Positions 56,641 through 64,000 of a stretch of 64,000 nt of DNA are shown piece by piece (within the stretch, counting starts at the first letter, position 1; the number at the start of each line of letters is the position of its first letter). Under the pieces are notes generated by a model. The model saw only the letters and a list, made by a program, of their open reading frames with translations, was not told where the DNA came from and did not search any database. Where the stretch lies: contig JAFSJN010000022.1 in assembly GCA_017439235.1 (NCBI GenBank), forward strand, positions 56,575 to 120,574, written 5' to 3'. Source of the DNA: Paludibacteraceae bacterium (GTDB lineage Bacteria; Bacteroidota; Bacteroidia; Bacteroidales; Paludibacteraceae). A program made the position numbers and the translations under genes.

Positions 56641-59600
56641 ATGAAAAAACAAATTTTATCTCTTTTGGCCTTGGTGGCAGTTATGAGTTTGTCGGCCAAG
56701 ACTATTTATCTAAACACAGGTGGCGGTTCGCTGTGGGAAACAGACGGAGCCAATAAGTTTGCCGTATGGCACTGGCAAGGCGCCGGCAATGGTACTTGGT
56801 CTGCATGGATGACACGCGTTGCAGGTTCTGTATGGCAGGTCGACATCGCTGACTCCAGTGATAGAGTCATCTTCTGCCGATTCAATAATGCCGCTGCTGC
56901 TCCCGATTGGGGTGCCGACATGTGGAATCAGACCGATGACCAAACACCCGGTGACAACGACTTATTCAGAATCACAGCTTGGAAGGCAGAAGAATGCCAA
57001 GAAAACTGCAAGAGTATCGGTGTGTGGAGCAAATATGTTCCCATTGAAAACCAGAAATATTATATTGCCGGTAACGGCGTGGCTGGTAATCCGTGGTGTT
57101 GCGGTCAGGACTGGAAACCCGCAGCATGCGTATTAGACTCCGCCAGCAAATCCATTTCGTTCCTTAGTGTTCCTGCCGGATCTTATCAGTTCAAGATTAC
57201 GGATGGTACATGGGCCAGCAGTTGGGGAGCCTCGGATGTAGATGCAGAAGCCAGCACGAAGGGTTGGGGAGCAACCAGCAATGGGGATGTCTCTTTCAAA
57301 ACCACCATCGCCTCGGATATTACAGTAGCGTTCAATCCCACTACTGCCCGCATTACCTTAACCGTCAGCAGCGAACTCGCGCCTATTTACACCAGCGCAG
57401 TCCCCTTGCAATGTCCGGATGTCTTGCTGCAAGGCTTCTACTACGATTCGTATGAAGTGGATTCGGCACATGCCGGTACCTCGGACTATGGCGACACCAA
57501 ATGGAAGACGCTACTCAAACAAGCCGGTGAGATTGGAGCATACTTCGACCTGATTTGGTTACCGCCTTCAGGCTACGCCAGCGGTGTCGGTTATCACCCC
57601 AAACAATATTCCAACCAAAACTCCGATTGGGGTTCACGTGCGGAGTTGGAAGCTTTGATTGCCGCGTTCCACAACTCCGGAACGAAAGTGGTTGCCGATA
57701 TCGTTGCCAATCACACCGAGGCAATGGCCAGCTGGTGCGACTTCGCGGTTCAAAACTTCGGCGAATACGGAATATTCCAACCGGATGGTTCGTATATTTG
57801 CGAAGACGATGAGATGAACTGGCCGGAGATGAAAGCCGACACCTTAGCCGGTCCGTGTTGGAAGACAGCCACCGGTCCGAAAGATGATGGAGCAAACTGG
57901 GATGCCGCACGCGATTGGGCACATAGTAATGTACAAGTACAAGCCCTGTTCAAAGCTTACCTCAAGTGGATGCGCAATGTCATGAAATATGACGGATGGC
58001 GTTACGACAAAGGTGACGGATTCAACAACTGGCACATGCACAACTACAACACAGCTTCGGAACCGTATATCGCCTTTGAGGAGCGCTATGACGGCAATGT
58101 AGAGAACTTAAAAGCCGGTATCCGTGATGCGGAGATGGACATGATGGCATTGGATTTTGCATTAAAGTTTGATGGCATCAAAGGTTTTGAAAGCTGGAAT
58201 TACGTTGGCCGCAAAGGTCTGATTGCCCCGGATGGAACAGGTAGCGACTATTGGAAACGTCACGCAGTAACATGGGTAGACAACCACGATATGTTTATGC
58301 GCGAGGATAATGAATTGGAGTTCTGCGGTCGTGGCAAATCGATGACTCCCGAATGCAAAGCGCGTCTATTGGGCGCTAATGCATTCATTCTCTCCATGCC
58401 GGGTATTCCGTGTGTCTTCTATCCGCACTGGTATAAGTATAAAGCTGAAATCAAGGACATGATTAATGCGCGTCACTTGGCCGGTGTTCATAGCGAGAGT
58501 GAGGTTTCGGATGAGTACTGGGACATGGACGGAAATCGTTGCGCCGGTTATCAGGCCACAGTAAAAGGAAAGAACGGCTGGTTGATTCTGTGTCTGGGAA
58601 CAAAAGCCAACAAGCAAGGCTTCGGCCCTGACTATAAATTAATGGCAAGCCTGTATAGTACATTCAACGACAATGGCAAACTGATTAACGAGAGTTATGA
58701 AATATGGGTGAACAGCAATGCCGACATGGCTCCCGGGATCATTGCTACTCCTGATGCCTCCTTCGAAGACCAAGAACAGGGCATTACCGTTACCGTTACT
58801 GCGGTAAGCGGTTCGTGCGATCAGCCAGTTATATACTACACCACGGACGGTAGCAATCCTACTACTGCTTCGGATGTATATACCGGTCCGCTGAACTTCA
58901 AGCAGACGACCACCCTGAAAGTAATGGGTGTTTGCGGCACAGCACAATCCAAAGTGCAGACCTATACCTACACCTATCGTGAACCTTTAACACGTGGCAT
59001 ACGCGTACGCTTCAATAAACCGGCTCAATGGGATAAAGTGTATTACTTCGCATGGATTCCCGGAGAGGACGAACAAGGTAATCCCACGGCAGAAAACATC
59101 ATGGGAGCTTTCCCCGGCCAACGCATTTACCAAGATATTGACGGTTGGTACACCTACGAATTTGACCAATCATTGGATTCCGTTAATTTCTGTATCTCGT
59201 CAGGTGTAGACTGCGGTGGTTTGAATATCCGCTCCAACGACTTGATGGTCGATTATGATGCCGACTTCGGATGGGAAGAAGGTTTTGAGACCGAGAGCAA
59301 GTATGAGCATAAGTATTTAGAGCCCGTTATCCTTACACCCAAATTTGATCTCAGTCTGAGTCCTGAGGAAGGTGTCTTCCGCAGCCAGACTGAAGGTCAA
59401 CGCGTCTTTATCAATGCTGTAGGTCGTCATGGAACCAGTATTTATTACACCACGGACGGTTCGGATCCCGCCACTTGTGCTAATCCGGCTGTAGACAGCG
59501 TATCCTTCATGATTTATCAGACCACCAAAGTGCGTGCATACGCCTTTGATGCCACCGCTAATGAACAGACGCCCGAATATTCGGCCACTTATACCTACAA

Positions 59601-60081
59601 AGCTCCGCAACAAGGAGCCATCAAAGTACGCTTTGCTAAACCGGAAGAGTGGACCGACCTCTATCTCTATGCATTTACTCGCGTTAAGGTAGGCTCTAAA
59701 TTCAAAGATACACCCTATTCGTTAGATGGCAAGAGCCCCAAATGGCCGGGTATGAAGTGGACCACAACAGAGGAGGAGAATGGCGTCCTGTGGCATACTT
59801 GGACCATGAAACCTGAGGTTAAGGAAATCTATGTTATCTTTACAGAAGGCAAAGATAAACCGCAAACGCAAGATATCTACTTGGCAGAAAACACCTGCTA
59901 TATCTGGCGCGAAGAATGTAAAAAGGCCGTTGTCAGTCCCTTCTGCGACGGCACGAATGATTTGGAAGAGATTATAACCATCAGCCATGAAAACAATGAG
60001 ACATACAAGATTATCGTGGACGACCGCCTCGTCATTATTCGTGACGGCGTTATGTATGATGTGTTGGGGCGTCGCCTCTAA
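56641..60081 (+). CDS. Secreted multidomain GH13 alpha-amylase, 1146 aa
   Basis: After a signal peptide (to MSLSA) a starch-binding-type module begins KTIYLNTGGGSLWE (residues 20-130), then a second small beta domain (130-245). The GH13 barrel follows: region I DIVANHT (Asp353), nucleophile Asp456 in WRYDKGDG, acid/base Glu480 in AFEERYDGN, and Asp550 in VDNHDM. The rest alternates two chitobiase-C-type modules (IYYTTDGSNP, IYYTTDGSDP) with two CBM26-like modules (IRVRFNKPAQW, IKVRFAKPEEW). It ends RDGVMYDVLGRRL. It hydrolyses alpha-1,4-glucans outside the cell. Its last 95 bases overlap the next amylase gene in another frame. Confidence 0.9.
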   Translation: MKKQILSLLALVAVMSLSAKTIYLNTGGGSLWETDGANKFAVWHWQGAGNGTWSAWMTRVAGSVWQVDIADSSDRVIFCRFNNAAAAPDWGADMWNQTDDQTPGDNDLFRITAWKAEECQENCKSIGVWSKYVPIENQKYYIAGNGVAGNPWCCGQDWKPAACVLDSASKSISFLSVPAGSYQFKITDGTWASSWGASDVDAEASTKGWGATSNGDVSFKTTIASDITVAFNPTTARITLTVSSELAPIYTSAVPLQCPDVLLQGFYYDSYEVDSAHAGTSDYGDTKWKTLLKQAGEIGAYFDLIWLPPSGYASGVGYHPKQYSNQNSDWGSRAELEALIAAFHNSGTKVVADIVANHTEAMASWCDFAVQNFGEYGIFQPDGSYICEDDEMNWPEMKADTLAGPCWKTATGPKDDGANWDAARDWAHSNVQVQALFKAYLKWMRNVMKYDGWRYDKGDGFNNWHMHNYNTASEPYIAFEERYDGNVENLKAGIRDAEMDMMALDFALKFDGIKGFESWNYVGRKGLIAPDGTGSDYWKRHAVTWVDNHDMFMREDNELEFCGRGKSMTPECKARLLGANAFILSMPGIPCVFYPHWYKYKAEIKDMINARHLAGVHSESEVSDEYWDMDGNRCAGYQATVKGKNGWLILCLGTKANKQGFGPDYKLMASLYSTFNDNGKLINESYEIWVNSNADMAPGIIATPDASFEDQEQGITVTVTAVSGSCDQPVIYYTTDGSNPTTASDVYTGPLNFKQTTTLKVMGVCGTAQSKVQTYTYTYREPLTRGIRVRFNKPAQWDKVYYFAWIPGEDEQGNPTAENIMGAFPGQRIYQDIDGWYTYEFDQSLDSVNFCISSGVDCGGLNIRSNDLMVDYDADFGWEEGFETESKYEHKYLEPVILTPKFDLSLSPEEGVFRSQTEGQRVFINAVGRHGTSIYYTTDGSDPATCANPAVDSVSFMIYQTTKVRAYAFDATANEQTPEYSATYTYKAPQQGAIKVRFAKPEEWTDLYLYAFTRVKVGSKFKDTPYSLDGKSPKWPGMKWTTTEEENGVLWHTWTMKPEVKEIYVIFTEGKDKPQTQDIYLAENTCYIWREECKKAVVSPFCDGTNDLEEIITISHENNETYKIIVDDRLVIIRDGVMYDVLGRRL

Positions 60082-61807
60082 TGCGTCAGCCAAGACTATC
60101 TACCTCAATACCGGTGGTGCTTCGTTATGGGAAGTAGACGGAGCGGATAAATTCGCTGTATGGCATTGGCAAGGTACAGCACAAGGCGCATGGTCTGCAT
60201 GGATGACACGCATCGAAGGATCTATTTGGAAAACAGATATCGCCGATAACAGCGACAGGGTCATCTTTGTCCGTAGTGACAAGACAGCCACCACTCCGGA
60301 CTGGAATAAGCAATGGAATAAAACGGAAGACTTAACTATCCCTGCAGGAAAAGACTTATACACTATCACCGGCTGGGGAGAGGATGATGGCGATTGGTCA
60401 ACGTATGGCCAAGTAACACCTCCGGTAACTCCCACTGAGTTTGAAACGGCTGTTCCCTCCCAATGTGAAGATATCATGCTGCAAGCATTCTATTGGGATA
60501 GTTATGCAGACAAAGGCTTTGGTGACACCAAGTGGCAGACACTGACCAATCAAGTATCGGGTATCGCACAATCGTTTAGCCTCGTCTGGTTGCCGCCTTC
60601 AGCAGCTCCGGGGCCCGGGGGCATGTATATCCCGTCGTGTTATAGCACACAATCGTCCAACCTCTTTGGTAAGAAAGCTTATTTGCAATCGCTTATCACC
60701 TCTTTACATAATGCAGGCGTGCGCGTACTGGCGGACATCGTCATCAACCACTGCGGCAATAAAGGCACAACTTGCGATTTCAGCGCGTTGGACTTCGGTT
60801 CGTATGGTCAGTTCGAACCGAAAGAGAATTGGATGACATCGAATGATGAAGGTGTAACGAAATACGGCTGTCAGGGCGGCGACCACGCCGATGATGGACA
60901 ACATGATGCCAATTATGGCTCCGCACGTGATTGGGATCATAAGAACACCAATGTACAAGCCATGTGTCGCGCTTACCTACAATGGATGAAGAGTGACATG
61001 CAATACGATGGTTTCCGTTTCGACTACTCGGGCGGATATCATGTCAGCCATACTGCGGATTACTTGACGGCATCAAAACCCTATTTCTCTGTCATGGAGT
61101 ATTGGGACGGCAATGTAGCCAATCTGCGTGCACGCATAGATGATGCGTCTAAGAAAACATTGGCCTTCGATTTTCCCAATCGTTATTCTGCCTTCAAAAA
61201 TGGTATTAGTGCCGGCGATTATTCTAAGTGTAAATCCTCCGGCTTGCGCGGACAAGGCTATGCCAAGTATGCCGTTACCTTTATTGACAATCACGACACC
61301 TTCCAACGCACCGATACCGAATCCGACATCGCTAATTCAACCAACGGCGGAAGCATCAACAATAAGAGTCTTATCCTCCAATGCAATGCATACATACTCT
61401 CCTTACCGGGTGTGCCCTGCGTGTTCTGGCCGCATTGGGTGAAGTACAAGAGTGATATCAATAAGATGATCGCTGCCCGTCGCGCTGCAGGTATTCATTC
61501 TGAGAGCTCGATGATCGAGAATGCCGGCACCAATTGGTACGAAGCTACCATCACCGGCAAACACGGCGAAGTTATCCTATATCTCGGCTCATCGGCATCC
61601 AAAGCCGCTCCGCAAGGTTATACCACAGCCGTTAAGGGAGATAAATACGCTATGTATTATATTTCCTATCAAACGCCGGTAGAGGAGGTTATCGCTCTGG
61701 TAGCCACTATCGACTGGACACGTCCTGTATATAGCATTACCGGACAACAAGTGTCTGCATCCTATCGGGGAGTGGTTATCCAAGACGGACATAAATTCAT
61801 TCGTTAA
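59987..61807 (+). CDS. Second secreted GH13 alpha-amylase, start overlapping the first, 606 aa
   Basis: ATG at 59987 lies 95 bases inside the preceding gene, in another frame. The first 35 residues form a plausible signal peptide: basic MKTMRHTR, hydrophobic SSLFVTALCMMCWGVA, then SNASA before KTIYLNTGGASLWEV. A starch-binding module (36-130) and a shorter GH13 barrel follow: DIVINHC, nucleophile Asp346 (GFRFDYSGG), Glu371 (VMEYWDGN), Asp437 (FIDNHDT). It resembles plant/archaeal-type alpha-amylases. The C-terminal tail is YSITGQQV...GVVIQDGHKFIR. Neighbours encode relatives of its N-terminal module. The odd start suggests loss of the original intergenic region and signal sequence. Confidence 0.88.
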   Translation: MKTMRHTRLSWTTASSLFVTALCMMCWGVASNASAKTIYLNTGGASLWEVDGADKFAVWHWQGTAQGAWSAWMTRIEGSIWKTDIADNSDRVIFVRSDKTATTPDWNKQWNKTEDLTIPAGKDLYTITGWGEDDGDWSTYGQVTPPVTPTEFETAVPSQCEDIMLQAFYWDSYADKGFGDTKWQTLTNQVSGIAQSFSLVWLPPSAAPGPGGMYIPSCYSTQSSNLFGKKAYLQSLITSLHNAGVRVLADIVINHCGNKGTTCDFSALDFGSYGQFEPKENWMTSNDEGVTKYGCQGGDHADDGQHDANYGSARDWDHKNTNVQAMCRAYLQWMKSDMQYDGFRFDYSGGYHVSHTADYLTASKPYFSVMEYWDGNVANLRARIDDASKKTLAFDFPNRYSAFKNGISAGDYSKCKSSGLRGQGYAKYAVTFIDNHDTFQRTDTESDIANSTNGGSINNKSLILQCNAYILSLPGVPCVFWPHWVKYKSDINKMIAARRAAGIHSESSMIENAGTNWYEATITGKHGEVILYLGSSASKAAPQGYTTAVKGDKYAMYYISYQTPVEEVIALVATIDWTRPVYSITGQQVSASYRGVVIQDGHKFIR

Positions 61808-61844
61808 TGAACAATCAAAATATTAACCACAAAAACTAACGCTT

Positions 61845-62735
61845 ATGAAAAAAATCTTCACATTCTTAGCAATGATGACATTAGCCATCTCGCTGAATGC
61901 CAAGACCATCTACCTCAACACAGGTGGTTCCAAATATTGGAATCAAGATGGTGCGGTATTCTTCATTCATGCATGGGGCGGAGCAGCTGATTGCGACACC
62001 ATCATGACCGTAGAACAAGGCGATGTCTTCAAAGCTGACATCCCGGACGACAAGGAATATCTCCTATTTGTCCGTATGCCCGCCGGAGCTACTGCTATCG
62101 TTTGGGACGGAGACAAAAAGTATTGGAACAAAACACAGGATTTAACAATCCCTACTGACAAGGATTGTTATACAATTACCGGTTGGAAAGAAAACGAAGG
62201 TGAATGGTCTGTCTACACTCCCAGTTCCGGTCCTACTCCTCCGACTCCGACTCCCGGTGGTGAGAAAGATTATTTCCTCAAGGGCTGGAGCGGTAAGGAT
62301 ATTGAGACACCTACTGCTGACGAGCAGTTTGAGCACGGTCTATTGCCCTACACCGTAGTCAGCGATGAAACTCACGGAAACATGGGATATTTCTTCATCC
62401 TGATTTGCGACAAGGGACAAGTAGTCGGCGAGCAATACATGGCCGCTCAATTCACGTCCGAATCACATGCCACGATGGTAAAAACAGGAGGAGAAAAGAT
62501 GGGTGTTCCCGCCGGTGAGGTTACCTTCTACCTCTACGACAACGAGGATGGCACTTACGAACTCTCTACCGCTCCCATCGCCGGCAAGAAATTGGTCGAC
62601 GCCGATGAGACAGCTCTGGAGGCCGTTACCAACACCTTGGATTTCAGCGCACCGATGTTCAACGTTATCGGACAACCCGTTGATGAGAACTATCATGGTG
62701 TAGTTATTCAAAATGGACGCAAATACATTCGTTAA
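61845..62735 (+). CDS. Secreted starch-binding-type protein, 296 aa
   Basis: The signal peptide MKKIFTFLAMMTLAISLNA is followed by the same module as the two amylases (KTIYLNTGGSKYW, YWNKTQDLTIPTDKDCYTITGW; residues 20-125). A Pro/Thr linker and a second beta domain (residues 145-250: YFLKGWSGKDIETPT, MGYFFILICDKGQ) follow, then a tail FNVIGQPV...GVVIQNGRKYIR. It has no catalytic domain and probably binds starch at the surface, like a SusE/F analogue. It is 37 bases after the second amylase. Confidence 0.78.
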   Translation: MKKIFTFLAMMTLAISLNAKTIYLNTGGSKYWNQDGAVFFIHAWGGAADCDTIMTVEQGDVFKADIPDDKEYLLFVRMPAGATAIVWDGDKKYWNKTQDLTIPTDKDCYTITGWKENEGEWSVYTPSSGPTPPTPTPGGEKDYFLKGWSGKDIETPTADEQFEHGLLPYTVVSDETHGNMGYFFILICDKGQVVGEQYMAAQFTSESHATMVKTGGEKMGVPAGEVTFYLYDNEDGTYELSTAPIAGKKLVDADETALEAVTNTLDFSAPMFNVIGQPVDENYHGVVIQNGRKYIR

Positions 62736-62755
62736 TCTTAAATACTAACAATTAA

Positions 62756-64000
62756 ATGAAACGTCTACTAATGATGTTATTTGCGGTTATTACCGCAGTA
62801 ACAATGCTGTGGGCAGCTGAGGGAGGAACGCTTTCGTCGTCTATCACTCCTATCGACCCGACGCAAACCGTCACACTGACGTATGACGGAACAGGTACCA
62901 ATTTTGCTAATTGGGAACCCCAATGTTTCATCCACACATGGTTAGTGGCTGCTGAAGGTAAGACTCTGAGTAAGAGTTATACCACTGAATGGGCTACTTG
63001 CAATGGGGATGAAGACTATTCGGCTCTCGATAGCAAAGTTAAAATGACTAGAGTAGGTGCAGGACAGTACACTATCTCTATGAACATTCAATCTTTCTTT
63101 GATGTTGCTGAAGCTGATTTAGACAAAATCGGACAGATTGGCGTCATGGTGCGTGCACAGTATGACGGCGAGAGCAACAAGACGAAAGAGTTATTTGCTC
63201 TTGTTGAGTACACCGCTCCATCCGGAGGCGAGAGTTCGTCTATCTATGTTTGGAATGGTATTGGTTCCACATCAGCAGCGATTCAGACCGGTGGTACTGC
63301 TGAAGCTGTGCAAACATCCGGAGAAAACATGGTCGTTGGAGCCTCACAAAAAGGCAATTATTGCTTTAAAGGCAACAAAGGCTTTAACAAAGGTGAGTAT
63401 TATATCGGCATCGCCCTCAATAATGGTGTCAATGCCGGAGATACCATCCGAATAGCTTATTTCCGCACTGGAGATAAAAATAGCTATATGTTAGGAATGG
63501 ACTTCAGTGCCGACAAGGCTTCTGCATCTACCGCTCACCAAATCTTATTGAACAACGATCCGCAGGTATTAGCCTCGAATGGCACTCCTGCCGATTCTAT
63601 CTTCATTGTACCTGCCGGAGTTTCTAACGCTAAATATGTTCGCTTATACCGCAACTCTGGTAGTACAGGTATGTGGGTAGCTAAATTTGAGTTAATCAAA
63701 AAAACGGCTGCACCGGCACCTCCTGCAACGCCTAACTACTACATCGCTGGTACAATGACCGAATGGGCTAAAAACATGATCAAGATGAATGCCGGTAATG
63801 CCGACACACTCACGCTGGACATTGCCCTCGAAGCCGATAGCCTCTACGAGTTCAAAGTGGTACGCATCGAAGGCAACGATACTACTTGGTTCGGTAATGC
63901 CGAGGAAGCTACCATGGTCTATGGTAATAGCACCGGTTGGTGGCTCAAGGGTGATAAGAACATCGGTCTGCAAACAACGACCAAAGCTAACTACACCTTC
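62756..64000 (+). CDS. Secreted glycan-binding protein (partial, C-terminus off right edge)
   Basis: ATG at 62756 opens a frame with signal peptide MKRLLMMLFAVITAVTMLWA and stays open to the window end (415 codons). Residues about 20-150 are a beta domain (FANWEPQCFIHTWLVAAEGK, AQYDGESNKTKELFALVEY). Residues about 155-315 form a jelly-roll-like domain with an F/Y-rich rim. From about residue 323 (YYIAGTMTEWAKNMIKM, LYEFKVVRIEGNDTTWFG) it resembles the small SusE/F or CBM48-like starch-binding fold. It is fourth in the amylase operon, 20 bases after the previous stop. Confidence 0.75.
   Translation, partial: MKRLLMMLFAVITAVTMLWAAEGGTLSSSITPIDPTQTVTLTYDGTGTNFANWEPQCFIHTWLVAAEGKTLSKSYTTEWATCNGDEDYSALDSKVKMTRVGAGQYTISMNIQSFFDVAEADLDKIGQIGVMVRAQYDGESNKTKELFALVEYTAPSGGESSSIYVWNGIGSTSAAIQTGGTAEAVQTSGENMVVGASQKGNYCFKGNKGFNKGEYYIGIALNNGVNAGDTIRIAYFRTGDKNSYMLGMDFSADKASASTAHQILLNNDPQVLASNGTPADSIFIVPAGVSNAKYVRLYRNSGSTGMWVAKFELIKKTAAPAPPATPNYYIAGTMTEWAKNMIKMNAGNADTLTLDIALEADSLYEFKVVRIEGNDTTWFGNAEEATMVYGNSTGWWLKGDKNIGLQTTTKANYTF

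Noticed and set aside
59987-60081. Programmed frameshift joining the two amylases
   Set aside because: The first amylase ends in a complete C-terminal tail, and the second has its own ATG and signal peptide, so separate translation explains the overlap better.

Overview
The window is chromosomal DNA of a Bacteroidota bacterium, most likely an anaerobic Bacteroidales such as a gut or rumen lineage. Three things support this. It has a complete core type IX secretion (T9SS) gene set (porP-porK-porL-porM-porN). Its promoters follow the Bacteroidota pattern (TTTG, about 20 bases, TAnnTTTG), and I found 16 of them. Its families are typical of the phylum: LptE, PpiD-like SurA, DUF3098, DUF2795, DUF3467, glutaminyl cyclase, PCMD and GCDSIV-repeat surface proteins. 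No rRNA, CRISPR array, integrase or intact insertion sequence was seen.

Layout. (1) 1-9453, minus strand: an apparent operon for a secreted surface apparatus. It has a promoter, a 28-codon leader ORF with a weak hairpin, a 54-aa small ORF, two related secreted proteins with a GCDSIV module and a FISUMP/FGE-like domain, a 1094-aa InlB-repeat-like protein, and a giant protein made of ~606-bp tandem super-repeats that runs off the left edge. (2) 9454-10420: mostly non-coding, AT-rich, with a nested inverted-repeat element and simple repeats. (3) 10421-25662, minus: housekeeping and envelope genes (rng, an mS38-like small protein, HU, polA, ung, queA, truB, uppP, DUF3098, ftsX) downstream of the T9SS genes porN-M-L-K-P and a DUF2795 gene. 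(4) 25670-33587, minus: cobalamin adenosyltransferase, a methyltransferase, lptE, a sigma-54-type activator, tRNA-Arg (plus strand), two small genes, ligA and a T9SS-type exported nuclease. (5) 33572-39987: dapA, an SGNH hydrolase, infC-rpmI-rplT, a lipoprotein and a PpiD-like chaperone. (6) 40100-45274, plus: a hexuronate catabolism operon (uxaC, orphan membrane protein, kdgK, eda, exuT-like). (7) 45317-56511: aroC, a CE12-type esterase, PCMD protein, GT2, DUF3467, nucleoside phosphorylase, DPP III, glutaminyl cyclase, prs, trxB, tRNA-Phe and trmO. (8) 56533-64000, plus: an alpha-glucan operon with two secreted GH13 amylases and two starch-binding-type proteins, the last cut by the right edge.

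How they fit together. The T9SS core and glutaminyl cyclase would export and finish secreted proteins, and several exported proteins here have a predicted signal-peptidase site followed by Gln. Pectin-side chemistry (CE12, uronate isomerase, KDG kinase, KDPG aldolase, hexuronate transporter) and starch-side chemistry (GH13 plus starch-binding modules) indicate a plant-polysaccharide degrader.

The most unusual points are: an amylase gene whose signal peptide is encoded out of frame inside the 3' end of the preceding amylase gene; divergent promoters built on one shared 16-bp palindrome; a candidate AUA start with a strong Shine-Dalgarno for infC; a DNA polymerase I with almost no 3'-5' exonuclease domain; and the leader-controlled surface operon at the left end. 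All functions are read from the sequence and memory of families; no database search was run.
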